The translations under genes were made by a program, and so were the position numbers. The notes below the pieces were generated by a model, which worked only from the letters and a program-made list of their open reading frames with translations, made no database searches and was not told where the DNA came from. From NCBI GenBank assembly GCA_016708585.1, contig JADJFK010000045.1, positions 1 through 7,655 on the forward strand: DNA of 7,655 nt, written 5' to 3'. The stretch's first letter is position 1. Every line of letters begins with the position of its first letter. Positions 1-6,537 of this stretch are shown piece by piece. Origin of the DNA: Sulfuritalea sp. (GTDB lineage Bacteria; Pseudomonadota; Gammaproteobacteria; Burkholderiales; Rhodocyclaceae).

Positions 1-1255
1 CACGCCGCCCGTCTGGTGCTGGTGGCCGACACCGGCAAGGAGTCGCAATGTGCAGAGATCGCCAAGGACGTGCACGGCGCCTGGGCGGAAATGCCCGAGG
101 GCAGCCCGGCAACTTCGACCTGAACGACTTCCATCAATCGCACGACCTGAAGCAAGTGGCGCCCGCCGGAGCGCGTCAAGAAACCCGCGCAGCGATTCCG
201 ACTGCTGACGCCCGCCGACCTGGCCGCGCTGCCGCCTGTGCGCTGCAGTGCGCGCGGCGTGCTGCCTGCTGAGGGCATTGCCGCCTGCTTCGGCCCGTCG
301 AGTTCCGGCAAATCGTTTCCGGCGCTCGACCTGCTGGCAGCAATTGCCAGTGGTGCCGATTGGTTTGGAAAACGGACAAAGGCCGCGCCAGTTTTGTACA
401 TCGGGTTAGAGGGTGAAGCGGGGATCTCGCAACGGGTTCAGGCGTACCAGGCGAGACACGGACAATCGAGGCTGACTTTCGCTTCCTGCTGCAGTCGCTC
501 GACATCCGCAACGCGACCGACCGCGCCGACCTCGTTCTCGCTGTTCAGGCCGCTGGCTGGAGTGGTGGCGTGTTTTGCCTCGACACCTGAACCGCGCCGC
601 GCCCGGCATGGACGAGAACGACAGCAAGGACATGGGCGAGGCGATCGCCGCGGTCAAGGCGATACAGCCGCGCCTGGCGGACTGGTGCGCTGGTTCATCA
701 CTGCGGCAAGGATGCGTCAGCGAAGGCCTGCGCGGGCACTCCAGCCTGCTCGCCGCGCTTGATGGTGCCATCGAAGTGACGCGCACCGCTGAGCGCCGAG
801 AGTGGAAGATCGCCAAGAGCAAAGACGGCAGGACGGCGAAGCGCATCCGTTCCGCCTTGATGTCGTGGAGATCGGCGAGGACGAAGACGGCGAGCCAATT
901 ACAAGCTGCGTTGTGATGCCAGACGAGAACGCCGGCGAAGCTGTGCGCAGGGTGAAGCTACCGAGTGGCAGAAATCAACGCCTTATCTGGGACGGATTGA
1001 AGGAGCTTTTCAAAGCTGCTGGCGATCGCCGGCCTGAGGGTGCGCCAGAGGAATTACCGAAAGGACGGCCTGTGCTCAGTCTCGACGAAGCAATCGACGG
1101 CACCAGGGACCGCCTGACGTGTGATGTGGACCAGAGAAAGTACCGAGCGCAAAAAGGCAATCACAAGCATGGTCAGCAGTGGGTTCCTGACTTTTCGGGA
1201 CGGTTGGCTGATGGGTTTCCTGACCACCCACACCAACCACTTTCCCACCTCTTAA
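1..1255 (+). pseudogene. Toprim primase / RepA-like AAA helicase fusion, broken by multiple frameshifts, 5' end outside window
   Basis: Replication protein of a phage, plasmid or integrative element, joining a Toprim primase domain to a RepA-type (AAA_25) hexameric helicase. Read across frames, the fragments give one continuous protein. Frame 1 (1 to about 108) has the end of a Toprim domain (LVLVADTGKES, then MPEGSPA). Frame 3 continues with NFDLNDFHQ. Frame 1 (about 172-465) has LLTPADLAALPP, then Walker A GPSSSGKSF (codons near 292-318) and LYIGLEGEAGISQRVQAY. Frame 3 (474-587) carries the Walker B strand (GGVFCLD). Frame 2 follows (NRAAPGMDENDSKDMGEAI), then VHHCGKDAS in frame 3 and GLRGHSSLLAALDGAIEV in frame 2, the helicase sensor region. 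Frame 1 (about 830-1150) has GEAHPFRLDVVEIGEDEDG, and frame 2 ends with a winged-helix-like tail (KAITSMVSSGFLTFRDGW) and stop TAA at 1253. Breaks lie near 108, 170, 468, 588, 690, 718, 832 and in the A5 run at 1151-1155. The order of motifs is seen; the family is recognised from them; non-function is inferred. Confidence 0.85.
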
Positions 1256-1270
1256 AGGTGGTGTGGGAAA
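1241..1270. repeat. Nested inverted repeats at the end of the helicase gene
   Basis: Two overlapping perfect inverted repeats share this stretch. CCACCT (1245-1250) pairs with AGGTGG (1256-1261) around a 5-base loop that contains the stop codon of the helicase reading frame. TTTCCCAC (1241-1248) pairs with GTGGGAAA (1263-1270). The two structures use partly the same bases, so they could be alternative or combined folds. No T run follows, so this is not a classical intrinsic terminator. Confidence 0.6.
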
Positions 1271-1304
1271 ATGGGGAGAAGGGCAGCCCCAAAAACCCAA
1301 AAAT

Positions 1305-1324
1305 GGGAAAGTGGGGGAAAGTGG
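1305..1324. repeat. Tandem 10-bp direct repeat GGGAAAGTGG x2
   Basis: GGGAAAGTGG occurs twice head to tail (1305-1314 and 1315-1324). A related unit, TGGGAAAATGGGG, lies at about 1264-1275. It sits in the spacer directly after a replication-helicase gene and before the next small gene. Iteron-like or simple G-rich slippage origins are both possible; only two exact copies are present. Confidence 0.6.
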
Positions 1325-1336
1325 GGATGCTGCCGC

Positions 1337-1708
1337 ATGAGCACCACGCACTGCGCCCCGACCGTGATGGCGGCTGCATCAGCAATGACCGAGGATGAGG
1401 GAGTGCGCAATTCTCCGCTGGCTGGATAGCATCGGCGAGCATGACCCGGCGATCGTTGCCGAAGTGTCGGGCGCCTGCCGGCGTGACGTCGATGCGCGGC
1501 GGTACCGTCCTCGAACGGGCAGAGTCGCGGCTGACCAACACGAACGTAGCCGACTGCGCGAGTTGCCGGCACCGGCGAAGTCCTGCGGCGTGGTCCGCTA
1601 CTGTGCCAGCGGGCGAAGCGATTTTGCCGCTGGCGTATGGCGACGGACATCCGCTGCGGCGTTTTGCCCGACGACCACGGGCATTGCTGCACTCAGTGGT
1701 CTGACTGA
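1337..1708 (+). pseudogene. Broken small cysteine-rich phage-type protein
   Basis: A small gene of the type often found beside RepA-like helicases in prophages and integrative elements. No reading frame is open throughout, but fragments fit end to end. It starts at ATG 1337 (MSTTHCAPTVMAAASAMTED, frame 2). Frame 3 gives ILRWLDSIGEHDPAIVAEV and CRRDVDARRY (about 1402-1500). Frame 1 gives LERAESRLTNTNVADCASCR (about 1510-1570). Frame 3 gives GVVRYCASGRSD. Frame 1 gives LPLAYGDGHPLRR. Frame 2 gives LPDDHGHCCTQWSD with stop TGA at 1706-1708. The cysteines (CASCR, RYC, HCC) suggest a zinc-binding site in the original protein. There are at least four or five frame breaks in about 370 bases, so it is not expressed as a whole protein. 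The function of the family is unknown to me; an ancestral intact form is inferred from how well the pieces join. Confidence 0.7.
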
Positions 1709-1714
1709 TTCAGC

Positions 1715-1720
1715 AAGGAG
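1715..1720 (+). promoter_or_regulatory. Ribosome binding site AAGGAG
   Basis: AAGGAG lies 4 bases before ATG 1725 and 7 bases before the second ATG at 1728. It supports a start at one of these, rather than at the far upstream in-frame ATG (1395), whose upstream part overlaps the preceding gene remnant. The spacing slightly favours the second ATG. Confidence 0.7.
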
Positions 1721-1724
1721 TCGA

Positions 1725-2379
1725 ATGATGGTTCGTAAGCCGAAAACACCGGAAGCCGAGAAATTCCCCAGGAAGGCAATCCCCTGCGAGTCGGGGCCTT
1801 CCGCCGAGGAGCAAGGGCGGGCGTACGCGAAGTTGGTGACCGCACCCGATGTGTGCGGCTATCGCGTCATTCTCGCCAGCAGCCCGAAAGGCCTGGCGGA
1901 AGAGATTGATGCCCCGACATTTCTAGCGACCTTGCGCGAGCAAGCGGCGGCGGTGCAAGAGGGCGACATGTCCCATGCCGAGGCGATGCTGATCACCCAG
2001 GCAACGGCGCTGCAGAGTCTGTTTGTGCGGCTCGCCGAGCGGGGTTTGAGCCAAGAGCACATGCCGAACCTTGAGGGATTCATGCGGCTGGCGCTACGGG
2101 CGCAATCGCAATGCCGCGCAACGCTGGAAACACTGGCCGCGATCAAGAATCCGCCGATTGTACGCCAAGCAGGCCAACCTGACGAGCGGGCCGCAACAGA
2201 TCAACAATGGCGTGGCGGCACCCTCGCGTCCGCGGGAAATCGCAGCCGAGCAAACCCAACTATCAGGAGGATTTTATGAGCTACTATTGGATGTTCGAAC
2301 ATCGGGCATTGCGTGCCGAGTTGATTCGGCGCTGGAAACCTTGGGAGAAGTCGACCGGGCCAAAGTCAGAAGCGGGTAA
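1725..2379 (+). pseudogene. Conserved phage-type hypothetical protein with one frameshift near 2160
   Basis: Begins MMVRKPKTPEAEKFPRK behind a good ribosome binding site. The first about 145 codons are open in frame 3 and look well preserved (LVTAPDVCGYRVILASSP, then LITQATALQSLFVRLAERG, then FMRLALRAQSQCRATLETL, AAIKNPPIV). This is a helical protein of unknown function; its pattern resembles small proteins encoded next to phage or plasmid replication genes. At about 2157-2162 the frame shifts. Frame 3 runs on to a stop at 2277-2279 with unnatural sequence, while frame 1 continues with the expected-looking YAKQANLTSGPQQINNG and ends SALETLGEVDRAKVRSG, stop at 2377-2379. Loss of two bases or gain of one would explain it. 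A truncated product of about 184 residues could still be made. The restored frame overlaps the next gene by about 100 bases. Confidence 0.7.
2265..2270 (+). promoter_or_regulatory. Strong ribosome binding site AGGAGG
   Basis: A perfect AGGAGG core, 5 bases before ATG 2276. It lies inside the restored reading frame of the upstream gene and fixes the start of the 89-residue protein, in preference to the in-frame ATG at 2207. Confidence 0.85.
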
Positions 2380-2545
2380 GGCGCGGTCTGCCCAGCGCGG
2401 ATTCAAGGGCGGTTGGCGCGGCCGGTTGCGGGAATTAGCCCATGCGCTGCGCGAGCAGGCCGAAACGTTGAAGCGTATCGGCGAGGAAGTCGGCACTCAC
2501 GGAACGCAAACAATGCTGGCCAGGACTGACCAAGGAAGGAAATGA
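2276..2545 (+). CDS. Small STGPKSE-motif protein, phage-associated hypothetical
   Basis: Intact 89-residue basic protein, start set by AGGAGG at 2265-2270. The N-terminus is aromatic (MSYYWMFEHRALRAELIRRW). Residues 26-35 are STGPKSEAGK, followed by a basic RGFKGGWRGR stretch (41-50) and a predicted amphipathic helix LRELAHALREQAETLKRIGE (51-70). The STGPK(S/T)xxGK motif is known from small proteins encoded in prophages and integrative elements of Proteobacteria, often with a preceding HGG and a cysteine cluster; here those are missing. The function is not known. The basic charge could fit nucleic-acid binding, but that is a guess. It overlaps the end of the upstream gene by about 100 bases and is followed after 3 bases by the next start, so it belongs to the same operon. 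No frame damage is seen. Confidence 0.75.
   Translation: MSYYWMFEHRALRAELIRRWKPWEKSTGPKSEAGKARSAQRGFKGGWRGRLRELAHALREQAETLKRIGEEVGTHGTQTMLARTDQGRK
2532..2541 (+). promoter_or_regulatory. Ribosome binding site AAGGAAGGAA
   Basis: A purine run with two overlapping AAGGA cores, 7 bases before ATG 2549 and inside the last codons of the preceding gene. It supports translation of the next gene from 2549. Confidence 0.65.
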
Positions 2546-2548
2546 CTG

Positions 2549-2821
2549 ATGACATGGCAACCGGGGCAACCAATCAGGTCGGCGCAGGACGAGGTCGACT
2601 GGCAGGAATGGAAACGCCGCACGAAAGCAGAAGGACAGCGCTATCGGCGCAGCAAGTATCGGCGTATCGACTACATCGACGTGAGCGGCGATGCGGCAGC
2701 CATCATTGACGGAGAAGTGAGCGCGGCGCAACGCGAGCGGCGCTACGTCGATTCAACCTACTCCGCTGTCATCAATCGCATCATCACGGAATGGGCGGCG
2801 CACCGGAATAAAATGAAATGA
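2549..2821 (+). CDS. Small conserved phage-type hypothetical protein
   Basis: Intact 90-residue protein starting 3 bases after the previous stop, with its own ribosome binding site. It is rich in charged residues (WQEWKRRTKAEGQRYRRSKY), followed by RRIDYIDVSGDAAAIIDGE (about 38-56) and a C-terminal helix YSAVINRIITEWAAHRNK (about 71-88). No transmembrane segment, signal peptide or catalytic motif is visible. The IDYIDVS and YSxVINRIIxEW patterns remind me of small proteins in phage replication and early regions, but I cannot name a family. Position and spacing make it co-transcribed with its neighbours. Confidence 0.7.
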   Translation: MTWQPGQPIRSAQDEVDWQEWKRRTKAEGQRYRRSKYRRIDYIDVSGDAAAIIDGEVSAAQRERRYVDSTYSAVINRIITEWAAHRNKMK

Positions 2822-2824
2822 AAT

Positions 2825-2830
2825 AGAGGA
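2825..2830 (+). promoter_or_regulatory. Ribosome binding site AGAGGA
   Basis: AGAGGA with a 5-base spacer to ATG 2836, just after the preceding stop codon. It supports this start. Confidence 0.6.
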
Positions 2831-2835
2831 ATCGC

Positions 2836-3159
2836 ATGACCGACCCCTGTAGTGAAAAGAGACGACGATGGCGGGCGTACTGGGACTTTCAACGGTACAT
2901 TTGGAATCTGCGATTTGACCGCGGGCACAGGGGCGCAATACCCGCCTGCCCGCCGATGCCTGCCGATCTGTGGAACTTGCCTTGCGGAGCCAAGACCAGA
3001 GCCGGGACGCCGTGCAAGATCACGGCGCTCTACTTTGGTGGCCGTTGCAAGTGGCATGGCGGCTTGAGCACGGGGCCAAAATCGGAATCGGGCAAGGAGC
3101 AGTGCCGCATCAATGGCCAAAAAGGCGGAAGGCCGAAGAAGCAAGAGACGGACCCGTAG
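2836..3159 (+). CDS. HGG-STGPK zinc-ribbon-like protein, prophage/mobile-element associated
   Basis: Intact 107-residue protein. After an aromatic, basic N-terminus it has a putative metal site: C50, then GAKTRAGTP, C60, then C71-K-W-H74, directly followed by GGLSTGPKSESGK (75-87) and a basic tail GQKGGRPKKQE. This CGAKTRxGxPC...RCKxHGGxSTGPK(T/S) arrangement is a recurring family in proteobacterial prophages and integrative elements. The cysteines and histidine suggest a small zinc fold; no function is established that I know of. Residues 78-87 are 9/10 identical to residues 26-35 of the protein at 2276-2545, so the two share a motif or an ancestor, the upstream one having no cysteine cluster. 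It is the last gene of the cluster, 14 bases after the previous stop. No damage is seen. Confidence 0.8.
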   Translation: MTDPCSEKRRRWRAYWDFQRYIWNLRFDRGHRGAIPACPPMPADLWNLPCGAKTRAGTPCKITALYFGGRCKWHGGLSTGPKSESGKEQCRINGQKGGRPKKQETDP

Positions 3160-3267
3160 AGCAGTAGCCGACACGGCTGCAAGAAGCTGTACGATGAGCA
3201 CAGGTGCCTGCTAGGACGCGGATCGGAGAGCGGCAACGGCCAGGTTGACGAAACCGAAGTCATAGTG

Positions 3268-3298
3268 GGGTAAGGTTTACCCAAGGTTCTTGTGAACC
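3268..3298. repeat. Two adjacent short perfect hairpins
   Basis: GGGTAA (3268-3273) pairs with TTACCC (3277-3282) around a 3-base loop. GGTTC (3285-3289) pairs with GAACC (3294-3298) around a 4-base loop. They lie about 110 bases after the last intact small gene. A role as transcript end for the small-gene operon is possible, but no T tract follows. Confidence 0.45.
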
Positions 3299-3526
3299 AG
3301 CGACGAGTCGGACGCTTGCGGAAGATTGCACTGCACAATGCCAAAAGCAATTGTAAGCACGAACCGTTCCACAGCTTGCAGCGCATGGCTTTGACTTGGT
3401 AGCAGTTACTAATGGCACGAAAGTGATAGTGGTGCAGTGCGCAATGCTTTGGCAAGACGCTACGGCGACGCTCAGGCGGGTTTCGGTGCGCAGTAAGCGG
3501 AAGTATCGCCGCGCGGGTGATCGCTC

Positions 3527-3567
3527 CGCCAGCGAGCACAGTGCAAGTCCCTGACGTGCTGCTGGCG
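3527..3567. repeat. Strong imperfect hairpin in non-coding region
   Basis: CGCCAGC(G)AGCAC (3527-3539) pairs with GTGCTGCTGGCG (3556-3567): 12 base pairs with a single bulged G and a 16-base loop. No ORF explains it. It could be part of a structured RNA, an element end or a chance feature. Confidence 0.5.
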
Positions 3568-4208
3568 TGTGGTTGGCGCTCCTTGTCCATGCACTTGTGA
3601 ATCGTGAACTCCGACACAACCAGTAGCTACCGACAAACCCACACAGCTTTAGAAAAACCGCCTCGGTCCTGCTAGGCGCTATAGCTGTTTCGCTTGTTCC
3701 CGTAGCAGGTGAAGCGGCCGGCTTCCAGTCCATGATGAAAATCTCTCGGCGCCTCAGAGCGCAGCGGCGGCGGGCGATCTCAATTGAAGTCGACAAGTTT
3801 CTGAACCTGGTTTGTGCCATTAGCATTCATTTTCCGACAGCGGCTTGCGGTGGGACTAAATGTCATCGAGACTGACCGCACCCCTATCGATGAGATTCTT
3901 CTACATTTCACGTTAACACACGAGTGGTTGAACTTAATGCTTCCCTGCTGGCAGATAGACGCGGTCGGGTCGGCGTCATGAGGCTTCGTTGCATGAACCC
4001 TATCGTCCGCCACTTCTTGCCCTCCCGTCATGCGCGGCGTCTACCGCCTCGACGACATCCTCACTGCGGAAATTGGCGAAGTTGCGTATCGTCAGTTTCT
4101 CGATACGAAGATACGATTGATACCGAAGCGGTTGATCGGGGATATTGGTCTTCGATCGGACCTCGGTGAAGTGCGGCTGCCAGTTATCCGGGGAGTCCCG
4201 CATCCGCC

Positions 4209-5103
4209 ATGCAAGACAGCGCGCCGCTGCGTTCTTTCGCCTGCACCCTTATTTTGCCAATGCCTTGCTTGACGACCGTTTGTCCATTGGAGAATGGCCT
4301 AAATGGCGCACAGAATTTTCTGAGGTTGAGTTCGTCAAGAAAATCCTAGCCCCAGCATTGAGCGAAGGTGGGCTGCAGCGCGCTCGCCCGCAGGAGCAGA
4401 TCGGCCCGTACCGGGTTGATTTCGCTCTCCGCGGAACGAGCAAGTTCGCCTTGGAAGTAGATGGCTTCGGGAAGTTCCAGAATCCGGCCGCCCTCGACAA
4501 CTTCATCAAGCGCCAGAACTACATCGCAGCGGAAGGCTGGCGGGTCATTCGCTACACTTACAGTCAGATCATGACAATGACCGACGCCACGCTTCGGAAC
4601 TTGTGCTCGATACTGGCTCAAGACCCGGAGCTTGGCCGCCTGCTAGCAACAGCGCCCAATTCTTCCCAAGCGGAGTTGTTCAACGACACACAGGCGACGA
4701 AACTGAAACCCTGTTTGACAAGGTAAATGACTTTCACCGGGTTCAGGATCTCTTCGCCGACTTCTGCGCAACGCACCGGCTGCATGACACGAACGTTGTA
4801 GCTCCGCGATAGCATTCACAGCGGGTCTCATCTTGTAGCTGCTGCAATCGCGGCGTTGTATGACTGGCTGGATGCCGTCGCCGGTGTTCTCGACGTCGAC
4901 GACCTGCCCAATGTGGTCGTCTGCGGCGTCTGCGAACAAACCTCGCTTCAGTGCGCCCTGCACACCAAAGTCCGCGTTGCTGCGGGCCGTGACGATTGTG
5001 ATCTGGTAGTCGAACAAGCGGCGCTGCTCTGAGTGGTATCCGACGGTCCGGCGCCACTGGACGCGGATGCGCGCCGAATTCAATACCGCCATGGGCTTTC
5101 GTC
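4209..5103 (+). pseudogene. 5' part of a PD-(D/E)XK nuclease (DUF559/Vsr-like) - RecQ helicase fusion, frameshifted, cut by an insertion sequence
   Basis: The best start is ATG 4209 (MQDSAPLRSF, frame 3). After a break near 4233, frame 2 continues FRLHPYFANALLDDRLSIGE, WPKWRTEFSEVEFVKKIL. A DUF559/Vsr-type nuclease core follows: E at EQIGPYRVDFAL (4397-4432), then FALEVDGFGKFQ (4447-4482) holding the acidic pair, then RQNYIAAEGWRVIRYTYSQI (about 4513-4572). Frame 1 (about 4692-4804) gives ETLFDKVNDFHRVQDLFADF. Frame 2 (4805-5029) gives AAAIAALYDWLDAVAGVL, DLPNVVV and DDCDLVVEQAALL. Frame 3 (5031-5103) gives EWYPTVRRHWTRMRAEFNTA up to the insertion point. So there are four frame breaks before the insertion sequence. 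The nuclease is recognised by motif; that the linker belongs to the same protein as the helicase beyond the insertion is inferred from strand, order and continuity. Such fusions are common in defence islands. Confidence 0.75.
5096..5103. repeat. Left target-site duplication of the ISL3-family element
   Basis: CTTTCGTC directly before the left terminal repeat. The right flank reads CTTTCCGTC (6564-6572), which equals this copy plus one C. ISL3-family elements make 8-bp duplications, so the pair fits, with a later one-base change. Confidence 0.6.
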
Positions 5104-5130
5104 GGGTTTAGTCCGTTCCGTGTGGAATGG
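5104..5130. repeat. Left terminal inverted repeat of the ISL3-family element
   Basis: Pairs with 6538-6564. The alignment needs one gap: GGGT is identical, and the inner 16 bases match at about 13 positions. The transposase stop codon (5108-5110) lies within this repeat, 4 bases from the element tip. Confidence 0.7.
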
Positions 5131-6403
5131 GGAGGAAACGGGCGAAGGGAGGGGCGGGCAAATGGGTAAGTTTTCCAGCGACGAGGTAGGCCATGGCGAT
5201 GAAGTTTTCGACGCGTCGATAGCCGCGGGCGCGGGCTCGCGCCTCCTGAAGCGCCCGATTCATGGCCTCGACGCGGGCATTGTGTTTGCCGGCCTGGAAG
5301 CCATTGAGTACGCCCGGAAGATGCTTGGTGATGGTCCTGCCGAGGCGCTTGAAGGGTTCGAGTCGGCAGCGACTGGCCCAACTCAGCCAGCGTTTGAAGA
5401 GGGGCTTGGCCTCATCAGGCGTCGTGGCCTTGGCATAGATCGCGCGCAACGCTTCCTTGATGCGCCAAGCGCGTGCGGTCTTGAGATTCGAGCGCTGCAA
5501 CCAGTGCATGGTCTGGGTTTGCTTGACGGTCCAGTCGGCGGGTTTCTTTTGCAGGCTCCAGCGGGTGCCCTTGAGTTCGGGTTCACTTTTGACCTCGGCC
5601 CGGCGCACCTCGTCCAGCGCCTTGCTGCTCAGAGCGACCACGTGAAAGCGGTCGAAGCAGACCTTGGCCCCGGAAAAGTGCTCGGCGGCGCCCGCCTGAA
5701 AAGCACCGCTCATGTCCATGCTCAAATCGGTAATCGCGCTCGGTTGGCCGCCATGCTCGGCGAGATCGCTGGCGAACTTCCCCAGCGTGGCCTTATCTCG
5801 ACCGGGCGTGGCAAACAGCAGACGTGGCGCATCAAGATCATGGAAAACAGCGATGTACGTCTGGCCGCGCTTACTGGCGGTCTCATCCACGCCGACGGCA
5901 CGAACCTCGGCATGACTCTGCTTGGCGCGCGCCTGCGCCACATGATGCTCGATGACGCGCCACAGTCTGGGACTGCGAACGCGCAGTATCCGGCCCGCCG
6001 CCAGTACCGACATGGTCGGTGCCAGCATCAGCGCCAAAGCCTCGAACAACAGCGTGAAATGACTCCCTTCGCGCGCCCAGGGCACAGGGATTTGCGTCAC
6101 CTTGCCACAGTCGGTACAGGCGACTCGCGGCACCTCGGCATGCAGATGGGCTTCGTACTCGAAGAAATCCAGATGCCGCCAGGAGCGCGCCAAGCGGTCG
6201 TGCAGCGGCTGCGCCGCTGCTCCACAGGCGGGACAGGCATGACTGGCGGCGCCGAACTTCACCTGGAAGTCGATCCGTCCAGCCTCCGGTGTAAAGGTCA
6301 CTTGATCCACCTGCCAGGGCGCGACGAGGCCCAGGGCCTGGGTGAACAGCGCTTCAATCATGAGGAACCGGTCGGAAGAGGAAAGGCCGCTATTGTCCTC
6401 CAT
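5108..6403 (-). CDS. ISL3-family transposase
   Basis: DDE transposase moving the surrounding element. Intact, 431 residues, close to the family's usual 400-440. The N-terminal zinc-binding region has C57-P-A-C60 and C96-T-D-C99; a helix-turn-helix-like stretch follows (about 125-155). The catalytic core shows D173 (AVGVDETASKRG), D230 (ITDLSMDMSGAF) and E379 (HNARVEAMNRALQEARARAR), plus CFDRFHVV (249-256), all hallmarks of the DDE_Tnp_ISL3 domain. The start is uncertain: the first ATG (6403) has no good ribosome binding site, and the internal Met15 (6361, MIEALFTQALGL) fits the usual N-terminus of the family better. It reads opposite to the interrupted gene. The long plus-strand ORF over the same bases is its shadow. 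Confidence 0.95.
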   Translation of the reverse strand: MEDNSGLSSSDRFLMIEALFTQALGLVAPWQVDQVTFTPEAGRIDFQVKFGAASHACPACGAAAQPLHDRLARSWRHLDFFEYEAHLHAEVPRVACTDCGKVTQIPVPWAREGSHFTLLFEALALMLAPTMSVLAAGRILRVRSPRLWRVIEHHVAQARAKQSHAEVRAVGVDETASKRGQTYIAVFHDLDAPRLLFATPGRDKATLGKFASDLAEHGGQPSAITDLSMDMSGAFQAGAAEHFSGAKVCFDRFHVVALSSKALDEVRRAEVKSEPELKGTRWSLQKKPADWTVKQTQTMHWLQRSNLKTARAWRIKEALRAIYAKATTPDEAKPLFKRWLSWASRCRLEPFKRLGRTITKHLPGVLNGFQAGKHNARVEAMNRALQEARARARGYRRVENFIAMAYLVAGKLTHLPAPPFARFLPIPHGTD

Positions 6404-6419
6404 GCCGAGGCCGGCAGAC

Positions 6420-6461
6420 TGCCTCCCTCGGCAAAGAGGAAGCGTACGCGAGGGGGAGGCA
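6420..6461. repeat. Inverted repeat in the transposase leader
   Basis: TGCCTCCCTCG (6420-6430) pairs with CGAGGGGGAGGCA (6449-6461), with two unpaired G. It lies just upstream of the transposase start and could hold its ribosome binding region in a stem in the minus-strand transcript; that is inference. Confidence 0.5.
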
Positions 6462-6470
6462 ATGTAAAGG

Positions 6471-6488
6471 GTCCGGCTACGCCCGGAC
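6471..6488. repeat. Short perfect hairpin in the IS leader
   Basis: GTCCGG (6471-6476) and CCGGAC (6483-6488) form a 6-bp GC-rich stem with a 6-base loop, between the transposase gene and the right terminal repeat. Confidence 0.5.
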
Positions 6489-6537
6489 TGCGTCCGCCCT
6501 TGACATCACCTCCCCCTCAAACCACACGCCTCTCGTC

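Larger units (their letters stand above)
3160..4208. other. About 1 kb without a recognisable gene
   Basis: ORFs on the minus strand here (up to 195 codons) have low-complexity-like content rich in R, S and C, no good start sites and no recognisable motif. No plus-strand frame is open for long. What can be seen: tandem small hairpins (3268-3298), a strong hairpin (3527-3567), degenerate repeats (3778-3872) and a minus-strand fragment near 4039-4116 reading LRIEKLTIRNFANFRSED, which resembles the start of an OLD/RecF-type ATPase. It probably represents decayed genes or element remnants. Confidence 0.5.

Noticed and set aside
1151..1155. Possible programmed frameshift at A5
   Set aside because: A slippery run, but the same gene has at least six other frame breaks without slippery sequences, so damage is the simpler explanation.
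1173..1692. Overlapping minus-strand ORFs of 122 and 146 codons
   Set aside because: Shadows of the helicase end, the G-rich repeats (giving FPHFPIFGF-like strings) and the broken small gene on the plus strand.
3244..3273. TTGACG as a possible -35 promoter element
   Set aside because: No acceptable -10 hexamer at 16-18 bases and no gene downstream.
3500..3575. Cobalamin-riboswitch-like string GTGCAAGTCC
   Set aside because: The other conserved B12 boxes and a downstream transport or synthesis gene are absent.
3030..3826. Minus-strand ORFs of 195 and 188 codons
   Set aside because: They overlap each other and the intact 2836-3159 gene, have no ribosome binding site, and have a composition rich in R, S, C and T with no motif.
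4643..5092. 149-codon minus-strand ORF with high third-position GC
   Set aside because: Looked plausible, but the plus strand gives pieces that join the nuclease part to the helicase part (YDWLDAVAGVL, EWYPTVRRHW). The minus reading has no recognisable motif.
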